DNA of 64,000 nt from Lindgomyces ingoldianus (GCF_010093535.1 NW_022985169.1:780044-844043), one strand, 5' to 3'. Shown: positions 22,679 to 35,099, counted from the stretch's first letter. A program made the numbers and translations. The notes: generated from the sequence alone by a model not told the origin.

Positions 22679-24493
22679 ATGGCACCGCGGAAAGGTACCC
22701 GGAGGGCTTGTGATCCTTGCTCTGTTCGCAAGGTCAGGTGCAACGGCGATCACCCATGTTCACGGTGTATAGCAGCATCTTGGGAGTGCACGTATCTCAA
22801 GACGCACGGAAAATCTGGACCAAAGGGACCGCGGCGAACGACTGAAGCTGCAATTCGAAGGCTTCAGGAACGCAATAGGTCAGATATAGGCCGGTCAAGG
22901 AGCGAGAGCGAAGCAAGTATTGACGATGGAAGCCCAAGCATAATTGATTTTCCTCTTTTGGATTCGTTACCGCCGACAAGTGATCCGGATTATGATGCGA
23001 GGTTGAATGGTATCGACTGGCCAGATACCATAGCAAGTCCAACATTTCCCGGTGCCCAGAGGGAACCCGAGAGGATATCCATTTCTTCAGTAGGGCATTA
23101 CCTCGACATCTACCAAACCAGAGGTTATGCTATATGGCCAGTTGTAGACACAGAAGCACTCTTGGCTCGAATTCTGACTCACCAAGAAGATATGGAAGCA
23201 TATGGTCTCTCTATGGCTGTATGCGCTGCCACCATCAGCCAGTTCCAGATCGATGCTGAATCTGGGAGTGCAGTCGAAGGGCATTACCGAATTTCCAGCG
23301 GACTCTTTGAAATGGAAGCGAAGCGTGCGCGGAAGGCCTTTGACCATATGGAACATGTGACAATATGGTCGTTGTTAAGCAGCTTTTTCCTCCACGTGTA
23401 CTCCGCGAACATTGGGCGAATGTCTGCATCGACAGTCTTTCTTGGCGAAGCTATCACAAAGGCGCACATGATTGGGCTGCATCAGCTTTCGTACTATCAG
23501 CCAATAGACGTTGAACAACAGCAACATAACTTGAGGATATATTGGCTCTTGTTCATAACAGAAAGGTACCAAATTGACCCTAGAAGACCGGCACCTGCTA
23601 ACAACAGATCAGGGCACACTCCATCCAACATGACATGCCCATCATGTTAAGACGAGCGCCTGACCTACCTCCATTAGAAGATTTGAAGGATGGTACCGTG
23701 ACTCCCGCGTTCGTTCAGCTCTGCCGTCTCTTCAACATCCTCGACATGACGTGCGTTTCAAAACGTGTTCCACACCTTCGAAAGCTGACTCATAGTGAAG
23801 TATTACCGCAGGTCCTTCCGGCGCAAGACAAGCTCTTGCATTGGCACAACAACAACTTAACGATGATGTTGCATCACAGAGTTTGAACAATGAAATCCAG
23901 CGTGCAGATATTTCGATCACACAGCAATGGATGCGAGTTTTCCTGTGGCAACATGCCTTAAGTGTGACTAATCTAAGGTCCACGAATGAGAATGATGAAT
24001 TCTCCTTCTCGTTTCCGGCAAAGGTCGCGCAGAATGTTCTTAGATATATGAGCAGTCTGTCAAGAGAAAGCCTAGAAGCTCATGGGCCGGGGATGGTGAG
24101 TGATCCCGCTCTCACATAACGCTATATATGCTAAAACATTTGTAGGAAACCAAACTTTTTGACATCGCTAATTCGCTCGCCGATGTTATGATCTGTGTGC
24201 CTGCCATTAATCACGAATCGCATTTTTGGATCGGTCCAAGAGACCTAATTCACTCACTGTCTTCTCTCCTTGCCTCTTTCAGAGGCGGCAATCCAGCAGT
24301 CATCAGAATCCTCCAAGAGAAATTGACAACTTTAGGACTTTGGGTATCCTCCCCTCAAAAATTAATCGACATATCTTCATCTGAAGACGAACACGAAGAC
24401 TGGGGCGGAAATCAACGATCTTTGGTATGGAGTGAGAATGTTTTAATACCACCCATGCAGGAGTTCCCATCGAGAATGAACACTACTTTATGA
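22679..24493 (+). CDS. Zn2Cys6 transcription factor with fungal regulatory domain
   Basis: Four exons (22679-23565, 23613-23764, 23812-24095, 24146-24493; introns of 47, 47 and 50 nt) give about 556 residues. The N-terminus holds a complete binuclear zinc cluster: CDPCSVRKVRC, then CSRC and C at WECTYL, with the spacing Cx2Cx6Cx6Cx2Cx6C. The linker HGKSGPKGPRRTTEAAI resembles that of maltose/sucrose regulators of the MAL33 type. The middle domain has the usual order: GHYLDIYQTRGYAIWPVVD, the IYWLLFITER block, then ADISITQQWMRVFLWQHAL. Splicing of intron 2 restores the reading ALALAQQQLNDDV. A nuclear DNA-binding regulator; the target genes are unknown. It lies upstream of the disrupted amino-acid permease, a possible but unproven target. 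Confidence 0.85.
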
Positions 24494-25345
24494 ATGGCGC
24501 TTGCTTGTGATTCTATTGCCGTCATCCATTGCCATACCTCAGCATCTCCAGCTATATCTTGCTATTATTATTTTATTTTGCTACGCGTGTAAATCTTTAG
24601 TTCTTGTGTGTTTCTGATGATATTCTCCGGCTCAATTGGGCTGGATTGTGTACATTACACTTGGCAACGGCCTGGTAACGGTTGCAATACCCCAATCGCG
24701 TATGCATCTCTCCCGCAATTTTGGCAGCATCATTTTCAGTATCTCATCGTCTCGCATCCAAATCTACTGCTATGTATTTCTCCTGTATTAGTAATATTCT
24801 TAGCTTATTAATTGACGAAGCTTCTCAGGCTTCAAAGTATCGACATTCAGGGTCTCATACAAATCACGTGATAATTACATGCATTCTCCGGCACTTCTCA
24901 TTGCCAGCTCAATGGCTCCTTTTTAAAATCCCTTGGCTTATATTCCCATCTGGAGTTAGTGCGACTCGCTTCAGGTTCAAATTTTATGTCTTGCATGTCC
25001 CTCATTTAGTCTTGTAGATCCTTTCGTCAATCGTGCTATGGATGGCGTGCTATTTGGAACTGTCACACAGTTGTCAGGGCACCAATCAAATATTCATATA
25101 TAGACGCCTCTGTCTTCCTTCTATTGGGGCCCTAACTCCACGACATCCATTGCTGGAATGAGGTGACCTGCTGACAATTGTCCAGCGACATTTCTTGCCA
25201 GTCCGTTCGATATGAGTGTTGCCCACAACCAGAAGCTAGGGAGTGTAGAGAAGACACGACTTCCCTTTCCTTTATGAGCTTCTTTGATTCTATTCAAGAG
25301 TATCTGGAGCGCGACGTTCCTTGTGGGGAAGAGCGTTTGCGCAAT
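24494..25345. other. Intergenic between regulator and permease
   Basis: Holds the 3' end of the Zn2Cys6 gene and the permease promoter. The permease frame is open back to 25178 with a second in-frame ATG at 25274, so the last ~70-170 bp may be coding. Nothing else is recognised. Confidence 0.4.
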
Positions 25346-26153
25346 ATGGCTTCGTCATCGGACGAGGAGCGACCTCTCCTGTCTCGATCAGAATCCTCGT
25401 CAGGGAGCGCCAAAACTTTATTCGGAGACGATGAAGAATCAAGCACCACAGCCACCGAGATAAATCGCTCGATCGAAGATGACGTCTTACCCGAGACGTC
25501 AATAATAGGCCGAACACTCGGTTGGCGATCCGCCTACATTCTGGTGATTTCACGCGTCATTGGAAGCGGCATCTTTGCGACGCCTGGAGCAATAGTTAAA
25601 TCAGTTCGGAGCGTGGGATTGAGTCTTTCTCTTTGGATTGTGGGTGCTATAATCGCTGCTTGCGGGCTTGCAGTTTCTTTGGAATACGGGTGTGCTTTGC
25701 CGCGATCTGGAGGAGAAAAGGTAGGCTTGAAAGCATCACCAGAGCGCGTTTGCTAACACAGGCAAGGTCTATCTCGAATATACGTATAGGAAACCTCGGT
25801 TTCTAGCATCAACGCTTGTGGCAGTCCAAGCAGTACTCTTAGGGTTTACCGCCAGCAATTGTATTGTCTTTAGCCAATACACTCTTTTCGCTTTCGACAT
25901 CGAAGCTAGCGATCTTGTTCGAAAATCGCTTGCCGTTAGTCTCCTCACGGCCATAACCATCATCCATGGATGTTTCCTCAAGCTCGGAATACGCATCCAA
26001 AATATCCTAGGATGGATTAAAGTCGGCCTAGTAATATTTATGATTTTTGCGGGTCTCTTCGTAGTTATTTTTCAGCCTCATGACTCCCACGAAGGAAGAA
26101 GTCACTTCCCAAAGGCCACAGAGCTGTGGAAGGATTCAGATTGGAGCTGGGGT
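25346..26153 (+). CDS. Amino-acid permease, 5' part (split by transposons)
   Basis: Exons 25346-25720 and 25767-26153 or so encode the N-terminal ~254 residues of an APC-superfamily permease of the LAT/methionine-permease type. Visible features are an acidic Ser-rich tail, then SAYILVISRVIGSGIFATPG (helix 1 with the unwound GSGIFATPG motif), LEYGCALPRSGGEKVYLEYT (helix 3 region) and helices up to LVIFMIFAGLFVVIF. The start at 25346 (MASSSDEERPLL) is preferred; 25274 is an in-frame alternative. The intron at 25721-25766 seems to end in AAG, because the conserved GGEKVYLEY demands that joint. Translation of this half ends near DWSWG, and the continuation (STALFKVFYSYAGLSN) is found 16 kb away at 42261. 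Both halves are free of stops. A 16-kb intron is very unlikely to be spliced in an ascomycete, so the allele is probably inactive. Confidence 0.85.
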
Positions 26154-26234
26154 GTGACGAGCAGGTATTAGCCTTCCTTTTCGGAAGCTTGGATGACATA
26201 ATCAGGCGTCTCGCTTAGCGCACAGGCCAGCATC

Positions 26235-27998
26235 TAATATATGTCTACTAATTGCCTCTCTTACTTCTTTACTTAACTATAAAACTTTAACAAAGGGCTC
26301 TATGTTAATAATAAGTAAGAGTAAGTATATATAGCTAGTCTAATGCTAGCAGATAATAAAATATAACTAACATTAGACAGTAAACAGGCCTAACACTCTC
26401 TGCCTAAGCCTTAGTAATCTTAATAGTAAGGAAACTAAAAAAGCTAAGTCTAGTAAAGTAACTACTAACTTCTAATAATAATCTAGCTATATACTATAAA
26501 ATTGTCCTAGATGCTAATGTTTTTAAGCGCTTTAATCTACACACACTAAGTTTACTAGTAAGAAACCTCTAAAACTAGCAACTTTAATAGCTAATCTTAA
26601 TAAAATAAACACAGATAATGTCTATAATAACTAAGTAGTAAATAATAATAACTATTTAAGTAATAGTTACTTGTTATAGTTTAGTTTAAGTAATAAAAAA
26701 CTATAAAATAATAATAATAATATAAATAAAAAAAATACTACTAAAAGTAATAGTAATAATAAAGCTAGTAATAGTAAAAGTAGAAATATTAAAAAAAATA
26801 GCAATAACAACAACAGTAAAGCGCAGAAGAACTACTAAAATTAGCTAGATACTAGCATAAACTAAAAATTAAAGTATGCTTTTATATTCTAAAAGCTGCA
26901 TTAATTAGCTAGAGAAAACCTAATATAAAGATAGAATTTAATAAGTTTTTTCCTGCCTAAATTTAAATAGCAGTTACTAGAAGATTTTATATAACACTAA
27001 ACTTTTACTAAATCTAGCTACACTTTACCTGCTTAAACTAATTTTTTTTATAAATCTAAAAATACAGCCTTATTTAAATATAATTTATCTAAAAAACAGA
27101 GAATTATTATAGTTAATAGTAAAAAGGTTATTTAGGACAACTACTAAACTAACTTAGTAGTAAATAGTTAGATTGTTTAAAATAAGAAAACATTCTTTAA
27201 TACATTCTATAAATTACACTAGTTTTTATAAAATTAGCTAGTATACCTTTAACTATAGGTAGATAAGTATAGTAATAGTATTACTATGTCTTTAAACATA
27301 AATAAATTACAAAGCGCTAAGGCTATTTAGGTGTTTATAGTAGGGGCTAAGCAAATTTTTTATAAATAATGTGCAGCATCTAGTAAGAAATTCCTAATAT
27401 ATATTACTATTTAAGGCTTTCTTAAGAGTTTGTGCGTATGCTGCTATTATAGAGGTAAAAAGGCTAAGTGTTTATTCTATAACTATAAGCGTTAGATACA
27501 CAGCTAACTCTACTAAACTCTAATAGTATATAGAATATACATCTAGTAGTAATTAGTAATTAATTAATACTACACCTAAAAAGTGTAAGATTTCTAGAAA
27601 TAATTTCCTAGATAAAAGACTTAAGCCTTTAAAATACTATTAAAAGTAAAAGTAAGCTTTTCTAACTCTAGCTATAAGCTACTATAATTCTAGTAGTAAT
27701 ATTAGCATAAATCTTAACTATACTGTTAATGTCTATTAGATGTTAATAGCTAGACGTTCCTAACTTATGCAAAGTCTAGTAGCAGGTATAACTAATACTA
27801 TTAGCAAGATAAAGAACTTTATTAGCTAGCTATGCAAATATAGTTATAAAATTAAAAAACAGCATAATCTTCTACTATTAATTACCTAGGCTAATTAGCT
27901 AGAAGCAGAGCTAGATTTAGACTAATTAGAATTAGAGGAATTAGATAGTAAAGTTAAAATCTAGTTAAGCAACATAAAGTCTAGTAGTAAATATAAGA
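26235..27998. mobile_element. Left part of the older, RIP-degraded element
   Basis: AT-rich debris split from 35100 onward by the Copia insertion. With stops ignored, the plus strand reads N/S-rich around 26700-26820, then a Cys pattern near 27430-27480 (LCVCCYYRGKKAKC, Cx2Cx9C), then an acidic helical stretch near 27900-27960 (LEAELDLD). It continues across the Copia insertion with an Ala/Lys-rich helical stretch at 35110-35210. That is a plausible dead gag-like or transposon-associated protein, but the family is not identified. Confidence 0.5.
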
Positions 27999-28003
27999 AA
28001 TCT
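27999..28003. repeat. Target-site duplication AATCT (left)
   Basis: AATCT immediately precedes the left LTR (which starts TGTTAAATAG). The same five bases follow the right LTR at 35095-35099. Five-base duplications are the norm for Ty1/Copia integrases, so the pair fixes both ends of the element. Confidence 0.9.
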
Positions 28004-28283
28004 TGTTAAATAGGCTCTAACAGCTAGCTGCTTATAGTATAAGCACTTAAGTAGCAAGAGTAAGAGTGGTGTACAGTGTGCACAGTGTACAAGGTAGGTA
28101 AGGTAAAAGCAATATGTTTCTAGTTTTATTACTCTTATCTTTTCTCTGTACAGAGGAAAAGGGGGATATCTAGATGTTCGCGCACAGAGGTTTACGCACA
28201 AGCATTATGTAACATAGATACGTAATCCTGCTTGTGCGTAATTATTTGTATCTAGGCCACAACGCTGCTGCTGTATATAGACA
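28004..28283 (-). repeat. Copia 3' LTR (left copy)
   Basis: 280 bp, TGTTAAATAG...TATAGACA. Compared by eye with the right copy it differs at about 29 positions, every one a C/T or G/A transition, with no gap. It is the more damaged copy over its last ~110 bp, where almost all CpG has been lost. Confidence 0.9.
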
Positions 28284-28727
28284 CTAGTAACTTTTCTTTT
28301 TATCTAAAGAGTTACTTTTTGTACGCGTTACCTCTCTTTTATCTATGTAGGTTTATCTAATTATGTTTTACCTTTACTTTACTCTATTTATTAAGACTTG
28401 CCTTAGTAATGCTATATATTAAGATAGGCTAGTTGCGCTATATAGATAGCTTTATAAATAGTATAAAGTGTTTTAGGCTATTATTATCTAGCCTTTATGC
28501 GCTTGCCTTATAAGTAATTTAGCAGTGTATAAACTATTTTATGTAGAGTTTTATGCTAGAATAGTGTGGGATCTTTGCATAGGCAGGTGCGTAAGAAGGT
28601 ATATATAATAAGGTTTTTTTTTTTTCTTTACCTTCTTTTCTTTATTCTTTACTTTTTAAGCCCTACTATACTATTCCCTAGCTCTTTTCTCTTTTTGTAC
28701 AGTGCTAACAGTGACAGATACTCCTGC

Positions 28728-28730
<3 letters not shown>

Positions 28731-28765
<35 letters not shown>

Positions 28766-28772
28766 AGAGAGA
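28731..28772. repeat. (CA)16(GA)5 microsatellite
   Basis: Sixteen perfect CA units followed by five GA units, inside the Copia element between pol and the 3' LTR. CpA is the favoured RIP target, and CpA is otherwise depleted around it, so an intact CA run is unexpected here. Confidence 0.95.
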
Positions 28773-29524
28773 TGTCTCTCTAGCCTTCCTCCTCTACCTC
28801 TAGCGCTGTTAGTGCAGGCGTCTTTAACGTCCTTATGCAGTCTAGTAGCCTAAGGCGCATCTACATTACCTTTTTAACTAGTTTTACTACTAATTAGTAG
28901 TTTATTTAGTGTCTTAGTATAAACATATAGATTTTTTAGCTTTTCTACTTTCTTCTTATATAAAATGCTAATTATAGATAGGCTAAAAAGTAGCATGTAG
29001 CAGCTTTACTATTCTATAATATTAATGTTGTCTTGCCTGCTAGCACTAATCTGCAGCTATAGGCAGCAAAGGTTGTGTGTTATAAGAGGTACTTCTATGT
29101 AGTTTTAGTCTAGAGTTGTAGTTAAGTCTTAGTAACTCTATATGCTTATTATTATAGTAGCACTACTAGTGCCTTTTCTTTTATTAAGTGTTATGTGTTA
29201 GCTAACTTCTAGGCTAATGCCTGCGCTTTATGCGTATAGCAGAGCTGTGGTCTGCATTATAACTACTATACATAAGGGGTAGTAGCTTTTTCTTCTTCTA
29301 TATACTAGATAAATAGACTATCTTTTTTACATATCCTTTTTTTCTAATCTTGTAATAAGAAAAATAAGTGCGTATAAAAAAAAACAAAAAAAATAGGCCT
29401 TATATAAAGGTGTTATTAGTTTAGTTAGTCTAAAGCATCTTTGCGCACAGGATCTAGCTAGTCCACAGATGCTTCTATCTAGACAGAGAGGCAGTTAGTT
29501 AGGACTAATAATTAAAAAGCCTAG

Positions 29525-29695
29525 TTTAGTGTTTTCTTTATACATGCATCTGCTAGGTTGTCTTTACTATTAATTTACTTTATCTTAGTAATTTCCCTTT
29601 TCTTATATAATTTATAAAGTAACATAATGTTAATTATAAGTTACTTTTTACTAGTAGTGCCTAGCTTAATAAAGTAATTATATAAAGACCTTAAA
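29525..29695 (-). pseudogene. Copia RNase H C-terminal remnant
   Basis: Minus-strand reading shows the Copia-type RNase H end: a LYNYFIKLGTT block, then INIMLLYKLYKKREITKIK, then INSKDNLADACIKKTLN, interrupted by two stops. The known family wording is SLxxxLVKLGTTxEKRLxID..MxLRxxYERREL..I.WIxGxDNPADAMTK. This is what identifies the class and orientation of the element. Confidence 0.8.
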
Positions 29696-32600
29696 TCTAT
29701 ATAGATTACTACTAGAATTAGTAGCAGTTTAAGCATTTATATAATTTGCTGTAGAGTTGTACTAAGTGTAATTACATTATTAAACCCTCTAACTATTCTA
29801 TACAGTTTGCTAGCAAGGACACTCCTAGTTACTCTTTTACACTTAGTAGAATTCTAGTGTATAATGTTGCCTAGTATTTTAAAGCAGTTGCTTTGCTCTA
29901 TACAGTCCTTATTACTTAATATAATTAAGAATTCTAGCTATAAGTGTTATCTATCTACTATTAGATTTATGCGTTAAGTGCGTTAATGTTGTTATGCAAA
30001 GGGTCTATAGTTTGTGCAGCAATAGACAGGTTAAATGCTACCTCTAGTTAACATATAGATACAATGTATGCCTCTTTTGCACATTGCTTAATATATTATT
30101 GTGTAGCATCCTTATCCTTTAAGTTAATTATATAAAGGTAGCTTACTTATCTCTTCTAAGTAAAAACTACTATGTTATGTGTAAGCTTAATCCTTCTGCT
30201 ATTAAACTTAATAAGCTGCTTCTCTGCTAAAATAGTCTTGCCCTTTACATAGAACTTTACCTTTTATAGTTTCTTCTCTTTTCTTTACGCAAAATTCTTT
30301 GTTATAATGCTTAAAGTGTTATCTATCTATAGGCTAGTAATACTAAAAGTGTGCTCTTCTTTATTAGTAATTAAGAGGCAAGAGTTATATAAAAAGATGT
30401 GCATACACAGCTTTTTTTTATAGTAGTTATAATATGTCTTAAACTAATACAGTCCTAATTTAGCAGCTCTATACAAGGGTTGTACAACCTAGAGTATTAT
30501 ATTTAGTAGAAAGCTCTAGCGCATCTTTTTTAGTAGCTTTATGTACAGTGTGCGCATAAGCTTATCTGTTAATTAGATGTATACTTATGTAATATTACAC
30601 AGTTTAAAATGCATTCTGTATGTAGCTTTTAGGCTTGCTTTTATAGCTAAAAGTAGTCTCTAGCTTATCCTTTAAATAGTTAGTAACTAAGTAAGAATTT
30701 CTTCTTTCTTTTTATCTAAGTAGCTAGTAAACACTAGGCAGAATTTTTTATATAGTTAAGTTATTTTGCCTTTTACTTTTTATATAAGGTAGAGGTTAAA
30801 AATCTAACCTTTATGCTTTATTAAGTTATACACTATAACTTTAAAAGTGCTGTTAGTAATTAAAGTGTCTATCTTTATGTAGTCTAATTTCTTAAATAGT
30901 TTTCTAGGTGTAGTAATTACACTATTTATACAGAGCTTAATAAATAAGGCCTAATTATCCTTCTTCTTCTAGGTTAGAAATACCTAGTCTAGACTTTATG
31001 CAGGTTTCCTTTACCTTTTACTTTTCCTAGTATCTATATCTTCCCTTTGCACTAGTGCGGCATTGCTATCCTAAAGGGCTTAGTTTATAGTAGGCTCTAG
31101 TTCTGCCTCTATAACATTTTTATAAAGCTGTCTTCTTTTCCTCTTCTTTAAAAGATCTCTTTATATAGGGATTAGTTTATCTAAGTTATTTATTATAAGT
31201 AGGTTGTCTTTTTTTTTTTTTCTATAGTATAGTTTAACCTGTGTATATTAGAGCTTTAGTAGGCTATTTTTTCTTTTAATAATAATATTTCTCCCTTTAA
31301 TGCTCTTAATTTTATATAGGCTAGTCTAGCCTTTTTTCTCTTTTTATGCTATAATCTCTAAGCTAAGAGGGAGGTTAAAAACTTTATGCGTTATAAAGCT
31401 ATTATAAGTGTTAATTATATAATTAATGTTTACTTTTATACAGTTTTTTTAAAGTATTTTTATTACCTTTTATACAGCGCTTACTTGTGCAATAATGTCT
31501 AGCAATAGTAGGAAGTCTAAGTTAATTCTTAAGTATGCTCTAAAGACTAGCAGTGTGGGTACTAGACTGTGTAGGCTAGCTGTGTTGTTTAGAGCCTTAA
31601 CTGCTATCTATAAAATAGCCTTATTATTTGTACAGTCACCTAGCTTAGTCTTTAAGATGTTAAACGCTTATTAAAGAGGTATGTGCGCGCGCTTAACTTT
31701 TCTAACTGCCTAATGTGCTTCTATAAGCATCTGCCTACATATAGCTTCTATAATTTTTGCATAAGCTTAAAAATCCTTTAAAGTAAAGTTTATACTAAGG
31801 TTATGCATAATATAGTCTAGGGGTCCTTAATAGGTATTAATCTAGTATTTGCACAGTGCATCCTAGGTATCTTGTGCAGACATAGATTTTAGGAATGTAG
31901 CAGCCTAAAATAATATGTCTACATTAATAACATGTAAGACATCCCTATTATTAATTTATATAACATTAATAATAACTTTATAGTTAAAGTAGGTGTTATC
32001 TTTAATTATAAACTTAAATCTTTATAGAGCCTAGTTATATAATTAGCAGAAGTAGCAAAACTTTTTAATCTCTTCTAGCACTACAGCATTAATGTTGTAG
32101 CTAGCGCTAGTTAGCATCTTCTAGAGTCTCTCTGTGCAGGGGTGTTTAAATTAGCAGTAAAGGCAGTAGAGTTCTAATTTAGTAAAGAAAGACATAGATT
32201 CTTTCTTACTAACATTAAAAAAAAAGTGTCTTTATTTTTATATAATAAGTATAGTAGTTTTGTCTTTACATATAATAACATTTAAAATGTTGTTAAAGTA
32301 TACTCTAAGTTAGTTAGCATCTACTAGTAATAGTAGAAATAGTGTTAGAGTCTTTAGAATATAGTATGTAACTAGACTAATTAAGTTCTAGATTTGTATA
32401 GTACTAATTAATCCCTTTAGTGTCTAGCCTTTAAAGCTAATATCTGTTTAGCTAAGTGTTTAATTAATTTCTATATGTAGGTTCTTTTATACATACGCCT
32501 TAAGTTAGGACTTGCTAATAGTAGAGATTTTTGCTACGCCTATGTTTTATAGTTTGCCTTAGTATACTATACAGTATTAGTTATTAAGGATAAACTACTT

Positions 32601-34814
32601 AGCATATTCCTTAGGTTTAATGCTGTAGATGTCCTCTTCTATTACATAGTGTAAATAGGCAGCAGAGGTAAAGTAGTTAACAGCTTTTTTAGCATCCTTA
32701 CTTTTCTATTTTATTTTCTTTATATTGTGCAAATTATTCTTTTTCTTAGAGTAACTTTTAAAGTCTTAGATGTATAAAGTAATAGCTTTATGTAATAAGG
32801 TCTTATTATAAAAATCTTTATATAAGGCAACATACTAGTTTTTTGCTTATGTATAGTTATTATAAGGGTAGTTTAATAACTAACATTTTTTTTTATAGCA
32901 GATAAAGCACTTTTTTGTCTGTGTGTAGTTGTCTCTAGATTATAGCCTAAACCTAGATAAAGATCTTCTATGTTGTCTTTTTTTACACAAAGAGAAGCTT
33001 TCTTTTTGTTATATAGACTTTTATTATGCAGAGTTATATTAGTAGTCTATGTAGTATACATTAGGCAGTTTCTAAAGGTATTAGTTTACTCTTTAGTTTA
33101 TAGTAACTTAGAGTAATGCTTATAAGTTACTAAATAAAGCTTTATATAAGAGCTTAATAGTAAACATAGCATGTTCTAGTTCTAGTTATTCTTAACAGGC
33201 TTATATAATAGCAGTGTGTAGTAGAACATCTTTTTAAAATTCTATTCTTAGTGCCTTTTATGTAAGTGTAAGCTTATTAATTATTGTTTTAAAGACTTTA
33301 TATAAACTCTTATTAAAGTTTTTTTATTAGCATTATGTAAAAGTTATTATTATCTAGTTTGTCTAGTACTAGCTATAGTTTACATTAGTGTTAAAGTAAC
33401 TACTTAAGGTGTTATATAAATGCTTCTAGTTATGTCTAGGGCCTATGTTATACATATAGTACATATTTACCTAACTTTTTAAGATATTTAGAAAAATGTC
33501 TACATACTAAGTTTTCTAGATATCTAGCTATTAATATAAATTAATAAAAATCTTTATTTTATTTATAAAAATGTTATATAGTTAACTTATATAGTTATTA
33601 TTTTTTTTATGCTTTTTAAAATTATATAATTTTATCTGCTAAAAGTTTTTCTTTAGCAGTTTCCCTTTAGGGTAGAAGTTTATACAGGCTGTAATGTAGT
33701 ATAGATTGTGCAGGTGGTATTAGTAGTGCATACACTACTGCAGGCAGTGGTGTGTACAATTAAGGGTGTGGAGCAGGCGTTAGGTAGGGTGGCATGTATT
33801 GTTTATACAGTAATTAGTGTAGTGCTAGCTAAGGTGTAGGAGCAGGTAATGCTAGTATATTTAGTATTAATAGCAGCATTGTGTTTAGTCTGCTTTTGTG
33901 CAGAGCCTTATATAGTAATAAGGGTTATGTATAAAGCCTTTTTAGTGCAATTACTTTTTTTTATACTATATTATACAGCTTCTAGGCTTAGGTACTTTTA
34001 GTGCCTAGCTATAGTGTAATTTCTTTATTCTTTAGCACTTATATAAGCTCTTTTTTAAACACATAGCTAAGTGCTAAAAAGTCTTATAGTGTCTATTCTT
34101 TAAAATTTTTTATGTACACACTTAGAAAAGTAGCGCCTTTTTAAGTTATTATACATAGATTAGTAATTATATAACTTATGTATAATTAAGTTTATAAGCT
34201 TATTAAAGCCTTTAACATGTTAATCTTATTATTTTAGTACTCTAAGCTAGTCTTGTTCTATAGTGTTGCTTTTAATATCTCTATGTCCTTTATAAGTTAT
34301 TTATATAATAAGAATTATTTCTTATTCTTTTTATTATTACATAAAGTTGTTAGTTGCTAATAAAATTTTATTATAATAGTATAGTTAATTACTTTTCTAG
34401 TAAATTATGTAGGTACTGCTATTATCTAGCTGCTAAGTTGTGCAGCTTTAATAGCTTTAGTGTGCGCCTTACACTATCTTATTTTTACTTTATATAGTAG
34501 CAGAGCTTGCTGTGCAATGTAAAAGATTAATGTGCTATTATCTAGCTACTAAGTTATGCAGCTTTAGTAGCTTTAGTGTGCGTCTTACACTATCTCCTCT
34601 TTACTTTATATAGTAGCAGAGCTTACTGTATAATGTAAAGAATTAATCTGCTATTTTAAAAAATAAGTAACTAAATAAAGTACTTTATAAAGTATAAGTA
34701 CTCTACTATTACTCTTCCTAAGAGATAAGTAATAAAACAAAGTACTTTATAAAGCGTAAGTACTTTATTATTACTTTTGCTAATTTATAGTTAATTAAAT
34801 TAACTACTAATTAG

Positions 34815-35094
34815 TGTTAAATAGGCTCTAATAGCTAGCTGCTTATAGTATAAGCACTTAAGTAGTAAAAGTAAGAGTAGTGTATAGTGTGCACAGTGTA
34901 CAAGGTAGGTAAAGTAAGAGCAACATGTTTCTAGTTCTATTACTCTTGTCTTTTCTCTGTATAGAGGAAAAGGGGGATATCTAGATGTTCGCGCACAGAG
35001 GTTCGCGCACGAGCATCATGTGACATAGATACGTGATCCTGCTCGTGCGCGATCGTTCGTATCCAGGCCGCGACGCTGCTGCTGCGTACAGACA
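34815..35094 (-). repeat. Copia 5' LTR (right copy), partly undamaged
   Basis: 280 bp, TGTTAAATAG...GTACAGACA. The outer ~110 bp (about 34985-35094) keeps more than a dozen CpG sites, such as GTTCGCGCACGAGC and GTGCGCGATCGTTCG. The left copy has TA, CA or TG at these places. The inner 170 bp is damaged in both copies at different sites. Confidence 0.9.
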
Positions 35095-35099
35095 AATCT
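35095..35099. repeat. Target-site duplication AATCT (right)
   Basis: The second copy of the AATCT duplication, directly after the terminal CA of the right LTR. It matches 27999-28003 exactly. Confidence 0.9.

Larger units (their letters stand above)
28004..35094 (-). mobile_element. Full-length Ty1/Copia LTR retrotransposon, RIP-degraded
   Basis: A 7091-bp element bounded by direct 280-bp LTRs (28004-28283 and 34815-35094) that begin TG and end CA, with the 5-bp duplication AATCT outside. On the minus strand the dead polyprotein ends in the Copia RNase H tail near 29695-29525: LYNYFIKLGTT and later INSKDNLADACIKKTLN, matching the family wording KLGTT...DNPADAMTK. The element therefore runs right to left: its 5' LTR is 34815-35094 and its 3' LTR is 28004-28283, with about 1.2 kb of non-pol sequence before the 3' LTR. 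Stops occur throughout and nearly all coding potential is lost, so it cannot move on its own. It inserted into an already resident element. Confidence 0.9.

Noticed and set aside
28566..28853. Plus-strand open frame through the CA microsatellite
   Set aside because: It lies in RIP-degraded Copia DNA, and its protein is low-complexity (HTHTHT) created by the dinucleotide repeat.
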